From Podospora pseudocomata (taxonomy: Eukaryota > Ascomycota > Sordariomycetes > Sordariales > Podosporaceae), in assembly GCF_035222375.1 (NCBI RefSeq), contig NW_026946363.1, forward strand, positions 6,324,001 through 6,388,000: a DNA stretch of 64,000 bases, given 5' to 3'. A program made the position numbers and the translations under genes. Below, piece by piece: positions 24,871-36,818 of this stretch. Position 1 is the first letter of the stretch. Each line of letters begins with the position of its first letter. Below the pieces are notes generated by a model. That model saw nothing but the letters and a program-made list of their open reading frames with translations, was not told where the DNA came from and made no database searches.

Positions 24871-25054
24871 AAAGAAAGTAAGAAAACAAACAATGAGCTA
24901 GTCCCAGCCCAAGACATTAGCAGGCATTAACATAATAGCGGTTCAATCAGACGCTCCGGACTCGACATGCCGAGGACGTTTCGGGGCGGACAGTTTTGTG
25001 TGGTGACTAACGCGGGCATTTGCGTGGGAGGGAAACCTGCGGTTCGACCGGTGA

Positions 25055-26531
25055 TTAGCGACGGTGATGCCTGTTCCGGTCTCCGTGCCTGTCATCGCGT
25101 TCGGTCTCGGAACGGCGAGCTCTGTGCTCTCGATGATCACGCTCTCGGTCTCTCGGTTCTGAATCGCGGTCGCGTCTGCCACCGGACGGTCCGGCACTCG
25201 TGGGTGTCGAGCTGGTTGGAGGAACGGTGGTGTTGGGAAGCACCGGGCTGTTGTGATCCTCATATGGCGGCTGGTCCGGGGCGGCCGGGTAGCCTTGCCG
25301 TTGCGCTGTACCTGCAGGGGAACCTAAATCATCAGACGAAGCCTCGGGTGGGTTTGTGATTGTTGTTGTACTATACGCACCGCGGCCATAAAGAGGGTCG
25401 GCTGGGAAGGCCTGGCTGGCCGGAATCCCAGCAGGAGGCGGGTAGCCATATGGGTCTGCTTCCGAGCCAAATGGAGGACCTGATGTTGGCGTGCTGAAAG
25501 CCCTCGAAGGGGGGGCGGATGAAGGGGCCAATGGCATAGCCGGCATCCTCGGTGCATTGGCATATCCAGGGGCAGTCTGGTAGTTGGATCCGTGGATGAA
25601 GGCAGCATCCTGGGCGAATTGTCCTTGGATAGGCGGAGGAGGAACCATCCCGGCGTATCTGTCACCTCCCTGAGGTCCTGGGGAATACTGAGTTGGCGGA
25701 ACATTGGGCGGATATCCTCCGTAGGGCTGAGTTTGATACTGGGGAGCGGCAGCGGGATGAACCTGTGGTGGGTAAGCACCCTGGGGGTATCCGGCAGGAG
25801 GGGGAGGTCCGGGGTACGGCTGGCCACCGTAGCCCGGGTTCTTGGGCGGCGGAGGAGCCGACTGGTAGTCAATATCCATGGCAGTGGCGCCGTACGAGGC
25901 TTCGTACTCCTGTTCCCGTTGGCGGTTCTTCCACGCGCTGTAGTCAGATTGCCCGCGGGTCTGCTCGCGAGCGCCTATGGGCGAGTTAGAACTCCTCACA
26001 TAAACGCCGTTCGAATGGCTGGAGTGTGTTGTACCTCCAGCGCCGCCGCCCGAAGACCTGGACGCTGCGCGCCGTTCCTGCTCCCACCGAGCGGAGTCGG
26101 CCTTGAGATCTTGAATCATGGCCTGCCAAGAAGAGAGAAATTTAGCCCCGTGCTCATCATTAACGACTGCCGTCGTCGAGCATCGAACGAGGGCCACTCA
26201 CCGACGTCAAATTTCGGTATGCCGTGATGAAATAACCTTGGGTGACACGTCCATCTGGGGACTAAAACATAAACAAAACAAGACTTGGTGAGCAAAACTG
26301 CACATCCCAGCCTTCCCGAGGAGGCATTGCGGGGGAGGAAGAAGCAGGGCATACCTCGTAGGTGCCAGGGCGCACCAACGCATCGTTTCCCAGGTATCTG
26401 CAGATGTCTGATGTGATAACCTCGCGATCGATGCCATCACGAGGCACAAAGTATTCGTTTTGACGCTGGGCTGCTGGCGGGACTGGTGGCTGGCCGCCGC
26501 CAGGTCCTCTGTTGTTTGGTCTCCCCGCCAT
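25055..26531 (-). CDS. RfeG-like fungal protein (putative transcription factor)
   Basis: Exons 26531-26355, 26261-26202, 26122-25381 and 25323-25055 give 415 residues. The conserved N-terminal block contains YFVPRDGIDREVITSDICRY, then LGNDALVRPGTYE and, after splicing, DGRVTQGYFITAYRNLTSAM. This matches, from memory, the Pezizomycotina family annotated as transcription factor RfeG. The rest is disordered: Pro/Gly/Tyr/Gln-rich from about 140 to 325, ending in an Arg/Asp/Glu/His-rich tail with many RD and RE dipeptides. No classical DNA-binding domain is visible, so the transcription-factor label rests only on the family name. The third intron (57 nt, 25,324-25,380) is a multiple of three and contains no stop, so retention would also give an intact protein (434 residues); splicing is likely from its GTGCGT donor, CTGAT branch and TAG acceptor. 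Confidence 0.8.
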
Positions 26532-29500
26532 TGTGGAAAGTTTGGTGCGTGCGCGCGTCTAACGGTTGCTGCGAAGCCGAGTTGATTCCCCCGCCCCAAA
26601 AGAACCTAATTCAAGCTGACGATGATTGAATGATCGAGGAACCAGGTGTGTCGGAGTGGTGTTGGAGCGGAACAGCGGAAATGGGGATTCCGGGCGTCGC
26701 GGCAAGGCAGCAGAAAAAAAAAAAACCAGAATAGGAGAATGAGAGAACGAGAGAGGGCCAGAGGGTGGGAGAAAGGCGGGCGGTCGTGGAAGAAATGGAC
26801 AGTGGACAGGAAGGGTGGCAGTGGATGGAAGGCACCCGGCGCTTGGGGTTGGGTTGTCAGAGTGGGTCTTGCAGCGGCGATGGTAACTGGCGGCCTGCAA
26901 CGGCAGTGGATTTTCTCCAGCCAAGTACCCAAATGCGCCCCCGTCTCTTTGCCTCCGTTGGGCAGTTAGCTGGCTGCCAGACAAGGCTCAAACGGCAGCA
27001 CCCAGTTGGCTGGAAAGACACCGGTCTGAACGGACACGCAGCGAGAATGGAGTCATCCAGCCGGCGAGATCCAGACGGTGTCAGGGGACCGAGAGGCACG
27101 AGAGGGGGACAAGCAGGGGAAGCCGGGGAATCCAGGCGTGCTGGTTGCTGGTGCGGTGGCAAGCAGGCACACGCAGCCAGAAAGAGAGGCCAAGAACACC
27201 TGCAGCGCTGTTCAATGCCATCCAATCGCAAGGCCCTCTCTCCGTCAGGAAGGAAGGGTTTGCACCGTCTATTGGGGAATCCCGTCGCCGTTCGAATGAC
27301 GGGCGCCTGAGGTTGGATTGCTTGCCGCCGCAGCTGGAAAAACCGGTACTGTCGGGATAAAACGGTGCTGGAGACTGACGTGACGGCATCGTGTTTGACT
27401 TGTCACCCCATCAGCGTCCGTTCTGCCCAACATACATAACACATCACGCAGAATACATCAAGAAAAAAAAAGGTACCATGTTACCTTATCGTCGCCCTGT
27501 CCCAGCAAAGACAAACCCCCCCCCCGCCCCCTCCCCGAGGCCCAGCACAGCGCAGCAAATAACAGCCTGTCAGGTGAGCCGGTCGAGGCCAATCGCAGAG
27601 TGCGTGCTTTTGGGAGTGACGATGTGTGGTCTCTGGTGGTCTCGCGGAGGCGTGGGAGTGTGTGGTTGGCTCCCGTCACCAGCACCTAGTGGGTTGCTGC
27701 GTTCGCAGATTTGCGGCCTGCAGCATGGCAGGAGACCAGGGCAGTTGTGCCATTGCATTTCCCATCCTCAGCATCCAGCAAGAGTGCGGCGGGTTACGGT
27801 AACGGAGAGGGGTTTCTCCCTCAGAATCGGTGTCTGAAAGAGGACTCGGTTAGAGAGACGTTGTCTCCCACGCACTGAGCCCTGTTTGTATGGAGTCGAC
27901 GTCTGCGTTGACGGCGTCTCTTCCCGCGGCCGCCGTAGAAAGCGGGGGCATTTCTGACCCGGCATTACACCCAGCCCTCTCGGGGTTTCTCTCTTCATCT
28001 CTTGTGTAAGAAAACAGAAAGAGGCTAGACCCGTGTAACATGGAGCTATGTGCTACGGAGACGAGGCTTCTTTTGGGCATGTAGCTGGCGTGAGTCGGTG
28101 TTGCCCAAACGGTTCAGGCTGTTGTTGCAAAGCCTCTGATTGGGCCTCACCCACTGTCAAAAACGCCAGATGGGCGAGAGGTGCGGGCTCCCATGCCAAT
28201 CGCTTGGGTGACAGCCTGCAGTTGTCACGACAGTACTGGAAGGAGAACCGAAGAAAAGAAGCCGTTTCGGTTGCTGTCCCCGTTTCTCTCTGCCCATCTC
28301 TGACACTTCACGCGCACAAAACAAATGTGCAGGCTTGTTAGTCGGGAGCCCGAAGTGTGCCTGATCAGATACAAGTGGCGAACTGGATAAATTCCTCAAA
28401 ATCATACAGTAATGTGCACTCAAGTGTCTTCATGGTAAGTTGACGTCTGCCCATCTTCGTTGTCTCGGGCCGTGCGCTAGGCGGAAAGGGCGGGTGCAGC
28501 ATCTATCGTCGAGAGAGGAGAAGGCTTGCTGCATGGAAATGTCTCATCTGCTCACAGAGGAGCATCTATCTCCATCTCCCCTCCCCCACTGTCATGCATC
28601 CCGACGTTATATGATGGGGATGAGGGTATACAGGTGCATGATGATGGATAGCTCGGTGCGTGGTTGACAACCGTGGTCTTTGATGCCAATGTACAACTAT
28701 CTCTTACCTACCCGGACGGCTCCTCACCTGTCAAACATACGGACCGGTTGACAACGACGGGCATTATTGTTGCTTCGGTCTGGTGGAGTCAGGGCGAGCG
28801 AGGGCGTACGTAGAATCCTGCATAGGTAGGTACGCAGCTGCCGTGTTCAAAATCAGCAGCGACAGTGACGACGGGGCGAGGTTTCTGGTTTGGTCAGGTC
28901 GGGTATCAATACATGAGCCCAAAGCCCAACCGTCGCCCGCATGAGAAAATATGGGGACTGATGGTCGGACCAGCCAATCACTGGCTCTCGCTCTTCCCCA
29001 AATGATGAAGCGGTGGTCGACGAAGCAACATTGCTTCGCTCATGCTGAGTCTCGTGAGTTTTGGGGAATTCCCAGAACCTCAAACAAACAAGAAGCCTGT
29101 GTACAGCAACCGCAGCAAAGGCTCTGACGCTGTATGACGGATTGTGAAAAACCTCGAAATAGACTGTGATCCGCTGCGAGAGACATTGGTGAGCTGTTTG
29201 TGGCTTCAAACTGCACGGTGGCATCGGAGACGACAGCAGCTGGAAGAGATCCCACAGATCCCCTCAGGGGCCCATGCTCGTCGTCCGGGATGTGCTGTAG
29301 AGTTCCCAAACGGGTCGACTTCCCGGAGGATGAACGTGCATTTTCCAGCGACGTCACGATAAGGATTTCGTGTGGGATGGCCGGCAGAAGCAACTGCTCT
29401 CTGATATGGTTTGTGAGGATGGGGTTCACGGGTGTGCCCTCTTCTTCCATCCATCCGCGACGGCCCTCTTCCCGCTCCTTGCAAGAGGCGCTTGCATGCC

Positions 29501-29826
29501 GAGTGTTGGGTTCGGACGGGATTCAACGATTGGCTCTAGAATCGCCGCACTCCGACGACGTCGGTTGCTGGGGCTCTCCGATGACTGACTTGCCCGCCCA
29601 GGATGTATGACGAACAGGAAGGCCATCCACCCACCGGGAAACATAAGTGCATTGCCCCCCATCCATTTTCTCGTTCTCCCGAACCAGCTTCCCCAATAGG
29701 CTGACTGTCGTATGCCTTCCATATGCTGTTGGTTGTCGGCTTTGCCCACGTAAGTCTTCGTCTTGCAGGTAGTTATCGAATGCACGGCCGCCTCGGCGAT
29801 GCATAAAGCTGCTCAAATCATCATGA
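26532..29826. other. Gene-free region between RfeG-like gene and polymerase eta
   Basis: No gene can be named. The first 300-400 nt are the upstream flank and leader of the RfeG-like gene. A minus-strand frame at 29,450-29,040 (beginning MEEEGTPVNPILTNHIREQ) has fairly natural composition and lies just downstream of polymerase eta on the same strand, but it matches no family I know and its borders are unclear. Other frames are shadows. Confidence 0.45.
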
Positions 29827-32042
29827 TCATCCAAAATTTAGCTTGCTTTGACCGCGCTCCGGCTTCTTCTTCGACCTCCCCGTGGACTTCTTTGACCCTG
29901 ACGCTGATGCGGATGATGCTGCCGCCGTCCCTTTCTGACTGCCGGCGCGCGCGTTGTTCACTGCAGTCGAAGCTTGTCGGTTGGCGAATGCCTGACTGAC
30001 ACGTTCTTCCTCCTCCTCCTGGAGGTCTTTGGCAAAGTGCCAATCCAGGTGACTCTGGAGCTCTTCCGGACCCCCCAGGTTGGCGTCGCATCGAGAACAA
30101 GCGTGGGGTGTGATTGGCGACCGTCGAGAATCGGCTTGGGCCTCCTCTGGTAAAGGCTCTCCCGGCCATCCCATGCCTGATGCGACATATGTCTTCGAGG
30201 TGCCCAACTTTGCTTCACCGCTATTCCTCCTCACGAGGTCGTCCTCGGGGGCCGTCGTCCGGGTGTCCTGGGACGGCTCCCGTTTCGTTGTCAAGAAACG
30301 CTGAATACCACCGCCGGCACCATCGATACGTCGTCGCTTTGCTGCAGGTTGCTGTCGTGTGCTCGTGTCGAGTGCTTCCTTGGACGAGGATGTGCGGGCC
30401 GATTCCGATGACTTCAGCGCTCGTGCCTCGTCACCTTTGACGAGAAACGAGTCGATGCCCATATTGCCAGAGACCCCCTCCTCGAAGCCGGCAACGCTCA
30501 GGCTCAGGTTGGAACACGGCCAGGTATCACCCTCCAGCGTGATTTGGTGAAACAGGTTCTTGGCCAACTCGAACAGGCTTTCCTCATTCAGAAGCCGCGC
30601 CGGTATGGGTCCCGATCGAGACCGGGTCTGGTTCCCGTGACGGTGGTGTAAATTGATAGTCCTTGGCCTCCTCTTGTGCTCCAGCACCCCTTCCTCAACC
30701 AGGCGAGCAAAAATATCCGCCGCAAAGATACGCAACCACTTCGTAGCCTGTTCCACAGTCGTAATGTCGGGACGAAATGACTTGGCCGACAGCATTGACT
30801 TGATCTGAGTGCCCGAGTTGACCTCACTCGTATCGATCCCCCTCAGCGTCTCGTAAATCCACACCCCGTTCTCATCTCCCAGCTTCTGCTTCAGCTGCTC
30901 AATCGGAACCGTCAACAAATCCGACACAGCCTCCGTCTTGAACGCGTCAGCAACCTGCTCCCCCAACTTCCCGCCCAAGTTCCTGATCTTTGTAAACTTG
31001 AACCCACTCAAGAAGTGCCCAACCGCCCTGTTTCGAATCACCGTCTGCTGATCCGGTTTCTTGTGCGCCGACCCCAACTTGCTTAGGAGCTTGTTCCTCG
31101 ACACGCCCGCGGAGCAAGAATACCCCAACTTCTCCCTAATCACCCCCCTCACATTCCTCACAATCTCGCTTGCCACAAGCAGTGCCACGTCGTCCCAGTC
31201 CGGATCATCGAATTCCCCCTCCTGTCTGTCCCCCTCCCCCAGGTCGACCAGAGCATCCGCCTTCCAATCCAGCGCCGTAACCGCGGGCATCGGCAACTCC
31301 TCACTCACATCCCCATACGGCGGCGGACCTCCCAGCTCCTCCCCATACCTTTCAAGCATAACCTGATGGACATGCCTACCACCAGCTGTCAGCATCATCC
31401 CACCTTTGCTCACTCCCAAAAAGCACAACTCACGCCGTCAAATCCAAAAACACCTCATCAATACTCGCCTTCTCAACCTTTTGCAACCCTCCCCCGGGCA
31501 AATGCTCCTTGATGACCCTCATGATCCTCCTGCTCTCCAACCGATACGGATCCAGCGACACCTTATCCGTAGCAATATGCTCGGCCGCGTCCTCCCGATA
31601 AGCCCACTTGTCATCCCCCTCCCGCCAAGTAGCAACGTGCTGCGCTATAAGCTCCGGACACAACCTCCTCGCTTCAGTCACCGTACAATGCCGGCCGATC
31701 TTAAAGGCGCGGGCGGGGTAGTTGACTGCTATTAAACCTTGCCTTTCCCTCCCTGTTAGCTGACAGGTCGAGCGTGGTATTGGAGGAGGGTGGTTAGAAA
31801 AAGGGGGCAAGATACCATTGTTGAACGGCCAAAGGTTTGTCCTCGGGGATGCCGAGCCGTACCATCTCCACCTGTGCGTAGAAGCAGTCCAGATCCAAAT
31901 GGGCAACCACCCTCAACGGGCAGGAAGTATTGTAAGAAGCCATCTGGTTGAAGTGCCGGTAGGTGAACTGTGACCTTTTCCTCCCTGGCGCACCGGCAGG
32001 GGAGGAGTCCCGGTGCCGGTTACGGAAGGGTGACGAAGACAT
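29827..32042 (-). CDS. RAD30: DNA polymerase eta (translesion, Y-family)
   Basis: Three exons, 32042-31816, 31742-31434 and 31375-29827, encode 694 residues. The Y-family catalytic acidic residues are present: D50 and D52 in AHLDLDCFYAQVE, and the SIDE motif at 169-172 with D171 and E172. YPARAFKIGRH (84-94) is the eta-type finger segment. Palm, finger, thumb and little-finger regions follow to about residue 480. The C-terminus carries a ubiquitin-binding zinc finger (C605, C608, H621, H625) and ends in QSKLNFG, a PIP-like box for PCNA. The enzyme copies past UV dimers at stalled forks in the nucleus; this is family knowledge. The start at MSSSPF was chosen because the segment SQFTYRHFNQMASYNTSCP before the catalytic core is typical of fungal eta. 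All catalytic residues are intact. Confidence 0.96.
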
Positions 32043-32162
32043 GATCAGGTCCAAGTTCGCAACGACCTAGAATTCGAGATTGGCGATGTTGCAGGTCGTC
32101 GGGGGGCTCATCTTCTGCTGTCCAAGTCGACAGACATCGATTGACTGGAAGTAATTGAAGGA

Positions 32163-32200
32163 AGAGAGAGAGAGAGAGAGAGAGAGAGACACACACACAC
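32163..32200. repeat. GA/CA compound microsatellite
   Basis: About thirteen GA units pass directly into about six CA units, roughly 120 nt upstream of the polymerase eta start codon, read on the minus strand as TG then TC. Confidence 0.9.
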
Positions 32201-34150
32201 GCGTCAGTGTGAAATCGGAAACTCCCGTTTTCCACTGGGATGATGAAAGTCGACTGTGGGACGGACAATAGGCCGCCAAGAAAATGGGATGTGCTTGCTC
32301 TGGGGAAAAGAGTGGAGCCCTTTTGAAGCGCCGATCTCTGGGACGGGGACGCTTGGACCACCCTAGCTTTTGTGGAGACCCCGCATTTGCTGGGAAGACA
32401 ATTGACTGGGAGCTTGCTGCGAGTAATCGGAGGATCCAGCGAGATAGGATTTAGATATCGTTTTAACGACGACGGACTTTGTGTAGCTTTCAAACCATCG
32501 TGAGCCTGTTTGGAAAAAGAAAAGCGCGAGATTCGATCATCTTGTTTCAGAGATTTTACTACATCTGAGGCTCTCATCATTTCACTGCCGTCCCCTCCTC
32601 AACACTCACTCTTCAACCCCCACGCAGTTTTCAATATTTCATCACCCTTCCCCTCTCTCACTTCCAGATTGATCATCAATCCTCCCCCCCCCCTACATAT
32701 AGTCATGTATTGTGTCCAGTACATATATTCTTAACACTTCAGCCAGCCACTCCCAACCCTGGATCAGACCGCTGCGGATCGGTAAGATAGTGGGCAGTTG
32801 CATGCATATCTTGGTTCTGCACGATGGACTCGATGCTGATGCTGATGGAACTTGGCATTTGCAACGTCCTCTGTGTTCTTCTCCTGTTAGAATCCTCATC
32901 ATCGTAGTCTGTTCTGAGTGAGTTCTGGCGAGTTTGATGGTGAAGCTAGGTAGGTGGTAGTGTATATGAAGCATGTCACCTCCCGGGTGGTTTAGTGCAT
33001 GTTCCGTTCCGAGTTGTCTCGGCTTGGAGCCATGACAGCTACCTCTGTCTCGCCGGTCTCCTCTTCCGCTACAACCACAGCAGCATGAACGAGGAAAAAA
33101 GTGTGGAAGCTCTGTGTCTCGTCCCGGAAACCCCGCGCGTGGAGTATGAGATAATTATCCCGAAGCGTGCCATGGTGCGTGATCAATTCGGGAAGCCCGC
33201 ATGCCATGGCTTGCCGGCGACTACCAAGGTGGGTTGGAAGAATTCCATGACCTTGGAGGCGAGAGCAGAAGAAAACATGACGAGGGAATGATGAGAACTA
33301 TAGAGACGAACTTGCCTATCGGAGGATGCGTATTTGTGTTCCGCTCACTCTTTACTCCTGGATCGAAATGTTGGGCGAAAGGGAGGTCAGTTGGCTTCAG
33401 AGTTGGTGTGGAGGGTGGTGTGGGTTGGGTGCCAGGGAGCCACAACCGCTCCGTGTCAACAGAAGGGGGGAAGCGGGCCGGGTTCAATGACTTGCAAGAT
33501 GGCTGTCGATGGTGTTCTGATATCTGAGATGACGCAGCAAGAGGAGAAGACAAGGGCTGGGAGGACACTCAACTTGTAGTCAACGAAGCCCCTTTCTTTT
33601 CCATATCCCACTCCGTCCCCGATCTTCCGCGCTTTCTAGCCCTTTGGTTGGCGTTGGCCCATCCTGTTACAGGCACCACTTTTAAACTTTTGCTGTTCCA
33701 CACGCGCCGTCAGCACCGTCGAGCCTTATCCTCAGGTACCCTACAACTTCGCCTTCCACCACAGGACCCGAGTACCACAAGCCGCAGCCACGCCGTTGAA
33801 AGACTGCCGTGAACGTTTCCATCTTGAGGCAAAGCGAGCGATTAGCGACAAACAACCCACGACAGGAAGGTGATAGAGCCCGTCGATGGCATCACAACCA
33901 TCGTCGTCCTCTCTCACTTTTGATTCCTGGACTTTGGGCAGCCTTCTCTCCCTTGAGCCACACACCCTCTCTTGCTTCTGGCCTTGCTTATGTTGCATAC
34001 GTAGACTGATGCTGCCTATCACTGCGAGAGACATCCAACCAGCCCCTATCCGAACCCCAAGCAACAAGATTATGTCGGGCCTGTTTTCTTCGGCCACCAC
34101 CCACAGTGCGGTTTAGCCGCCGTGTCCTGCCTCTACCTCGATTTGGCAGG

Positions 34151-34336
34151 TCACATGTTCCTACCAACCCTCTGGATGAGACTCTTCTGCTCGTCCACTG
34201 TCCATCGCTCTTTCCGTGAGTGGACTTTGGGCATGACATCATTCGAGAAATGCCCGGTGATGGCCGGAGGAAGGTTGGAGCGGGTGGCCTGAGATGTGTT
34301 TCCAAGCCGGGATCCATACCTCGCAAGGCTGCGCAT
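34151..34336 (-). CDS. Possible small SANT/Myb-like fragment
   Basis: A 61-codon minus-strand frame from an ATG. Its last third (KERWTVDEQKSLIQRVGRN) resembles helices one and two of a Myb/SANT domain: a Trp after basic residues, an acidic turn, and hydrophobic spacing. The domain would be truncated, lacking the recognition helix. The upstream frame 34,664-34,239 on the same strand looks partly natural but joining the two needs an intron of only 31 nt, which is too short. It may be a decayed gene, one exon of a poorly resolved gene, or chance. Confidence 0.25.
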   Translation of the reverse strand: MRSLARYGSRLGNTSQATRSNLPPAITGHFSNDVMPKVHSRKERWTVDEQKSLIQRVGRNM

Positions 34337-35490
34337 CGTCCTCCTCCTTCTCAGTTGAACAGTCAGTGGCCCTCTCCGCGATCGGCGATCTGATTCGAAT
34401 GCTGAATCCGGTTGTCCATAGAGATATCCCTCCTTCCGACATCTCTTGCCCGCCCCTTGCCCAGTCCGGCGATATCCGAGAATGGGAGAGGAAGGTAGCT
34501 GTGGGCACAGAAGGTGCAGGGCATTCTAGTCGCTCCTCCCGTGACCGCTCCGTCATGATCGTGGAAGGATGTGCATATATCTTGTTGACTAGTGGTGATG
34601 GTGGAAGCTTTAGCCTGGACGTCTGCCCTCGTCTATCCTTGAAGGGGCGGAGCGTTGACATCAACTATCACATGCCTGGTGACTTCGCCCCGGTGGACTA
34701 CGCTCTCTTGTGTTGTTCTCTAGAACCAACGTGCCCTTCTCTTTTGTCGTGGCCTGGTTGGCAAAGGGGGCCGCAGTTCTAGAAGCAACAGTAGGCGAGG
34801 CTGCCAGGCGGCGTATGTCATTCTTGAAGACTTTGCACCAGCAGTGCCGCTCGCTTCTTTTATGATTTCGAGACCCTGGAAACCCGGCAAGTGTTCGGTA
34901 ATTTGTACCTGCTTTTGTGGAACATAGAAGGCAATCTGTCCACGGTATCGAGTCCCTGCATGATGTTGAAGCAGAACCAACGAGCTTCTGACTTTGCCCT
35001 CAGCAATATCGAAGATCCTGGCAACAGTCTGAGCTGACACTTCCAAAGTTCGGTAACGGTAAATATCGGATGTGTGGCAAGCATGCTTCTCGTTGTTGAT
35101 CCTCAACATGTGGGCCGTTGCCCGGGTGCCTCAGGGGATCCGGTCTGTCGGAGACGCTATCCAGCTTGGTCGTAACCGTGAAGCAGGTCGAAACCAGCTT
35201 TGTGTTGTCCAAGCCCCTGACCTTGCACGTTCAAACTAAACCTTCTAGCACTTAGGGCTCGGTTTTTTGAGGCGAATGGCAGCGCCGTATCGTACCAGAG
35301 GGGCACCAGTATCTAAGCCTCTGTGGTCCAGCGGGTCACACCGCCCATAGAGTGATGTTATCGTCACTGCTGACCTCCCGCCCGGGAGAGGAAATGTAAC
35401 AGATTTGACCCCCACCGGAGGTGTCGATATTGCGTCTACCACGGAAGGAGTGACAGATGAAGGTGCCTGATCAAGGTGATTGTGGTAGTG

Positions 35491-35498
35491 TATAAAAG
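35491..35498 (+). promoter_or_regulatory. TATA box of the 71-residue zinc protein
   Basis: TATAAAAG lies 180 nt upstream of the ATG at 35,671. The extended block TATAAAAGGACTCTCTG is nearly the same as the one upstream of the other mini zinc protein (42,176), differing by one A/T exchange and a one-base gap. Confidence 0.6.
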
Positions 35499-35670
35499 GA
35501 CTCTCTGATGACCAGGAAAATGGTCAGCTCTACTCTCGGTAACAGACATCTCCCATCATAGCCAGCAATAAAGACCGTGATAAGTCTCTTCACATACCTC
35601 TCGCCCCAGCTTCTCCACAGAAACCATTCAATTCTCAACTCTGGATTTCCTTGTCAAAATGTGAGATATC

Positions 35671-35886
35671 ATGGTGCAATCTCAAACGCCGTTACTGAAA
35701 CCTCGCAGGGCCGACTACTACATGCCTCCTGTTCGCATCGAACAATGCAATATCGTCTACTGCTGTTTGTGCAAGGCCAATGACGACGTCGATAGTATTA
35801 TCAATCTCGACTCTGAGGTGGAGTGCGCCGTCTGTCGACATCGCCCAGCCTTCTGCGAGGACTGCATCCCGGCGCAACAGGAGTGA
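35671..35886 (+). CDS. Mini cysteine-rich, zinc-type protein (71 aa)
   Basis: Single exon, ATG in good context (A at -3, G at +4). The second half holds paired cysteines: C31-x2-C34, C52-x2-C55, then H57, and C62-x2-C65, with an extra C26 and C32. The order CxxC, gap of 17, CxxC-x-H, CxxC suggests a two-site zinc fold of treble-clef or ribbon type. The tail EDCIPAQQE ends soon after the last cysteine. It resembles the 51-residue protein at 42,384 in motif order and in promoter, and both recall small Cys/His proteins common in Pezizomycotina genomes, whose function is not known to me. No signal peptide, so probably intracellular. No function is assigned. Confidence 0.6.
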   Translation: MVQSQTPLLKPRRADYYMPPVRIEQCNIVYCCLCKANDDVDSIINLDSEVECAVCRHRPAFCEDCIPAQQE

Positions 35887-36818
35887 CAGAGAGCGTAAAC
35901 CGGGAACAGTAGTTGTTTGGTTACTTCATCAAGCACGAGTTTCGAAAAAACTTACTCAGTCACCAATAACTATGGCGGGAGTTGGCAACTGGTTTTCCCA
36001 TGTACTTCCCTTTGTTGATCTGACAAGATTAGACATGGCAACACAACTGGTTGAGAGGTTGGCGGCAGTGTCGCGAAGAAATCGTTTTCATCTTGTTAGA
36101 CCCTTTCTCTTTTTTGCGTTCTGGCTGGTTCAGAGCTATGTTGGTTAGCTTCTATATTTAACTTGGTGCACCTCGTCACCCTACTCTCCCAATGATGCTG
36201 TGGGCTTTGAAGATTGAATCACTGTAGAGGCTGTTCACTCTGGGTCTTCCTCTTGATGCTACCTTCCCCTGATGAGGCGATAATTGGTGCCGTAACGGTA
36301 AGGCCGGCCCATAATGGTGTTACTTCTGTTCTACATCATCAGCAATCAGGCAGCTTTCAAGAAACACATGGCATCCATTCCTTGCAGCTCGAGCTCGACA
36401 GAATTTCTTGAATGAACGGTGTCTGTGTTGAATGATCCGCCGAGCATCAGCGTTTGACAGTCGCAGAAGGTGGGAAAAGCTGAGGGTGAGATAAGCAGAT
36501 GTGATGACAAAACAATGATTCTCTGCGGTCTTTCGGCAACGAACCAGGCATCGGTCGCTCTTGCAGTTTCAACCATCCTTTTGCAGAAGCGGGTCTCGGG
36601 TGCCACAATATGACATTTCACCACGGCTAGGAAGGCACGAGGGACCCAACTTGAACTGAACTTGGGCAGGCTTCTGATCGCTCCATAAACACCACTGCTG
36701 ATCAAATTACCCTATCGTTGTACCGTCCAAGGATGCACGATATGCGTATAAACCCAATAAAATGACATGCGCCAGATAGCAAGTGCCCACAAAGAATCCC
36801 TGGGTATCTCCGTCTATA
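35887..36818. other. Intergenic, mini zinc gene to PFA5
   Basis: No secure gene. A minus-strand frame at 36,705-36,346 (internal start MVETARATDAWFVAERPQR, about 76 residues) has natural-looking codon use and lies 114 nt beyond the PFA5 stop on the same strand, but I recognise no family and it may be a 3-prime flank. Confidence 0.4.

Larger units (their letters stand above)
19841..25054. other. Gene-free region between importin and RfeG-like genes
   Basis: No supported gene in 5.2 kb. The left end should contain the importin promoter (divergent flank), and the right end the 3-prime flank of the minus-strand RfeG-like gene. The plus strand is A- and C-rich from 21,100 to 23,200, with a T-tract cluster at 22,160-22,221. 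From about 23,330 to 24,870 it carries an unusual density of TCCA, listed separately. The longest frames are short and low in coding quality. Confidence 0.5.
32043..35490. other. Largely gene-free region with weak small frames
   Basis: The polymerase eta upstream flank carries a GA/CA microsatellite. Beyond that no gene is secure. A minus-strand frame at 35,109-34,720 (LRINNEKHACHTSDIYRYR) and the SANT-like frame at 34,336-34,151 look partly natural but cannot be joined convincingly. A plus-strand frame at 33,085-33,291 is equally uncertain. Confidence 0.4.

Noticed and set aside
26606-27310. Overlapping frames of 108-181 codons upstream of the RfeG-like gene
   Set aside because: Located in its leader and promoter region, compositionally biased, no motif on either strand.
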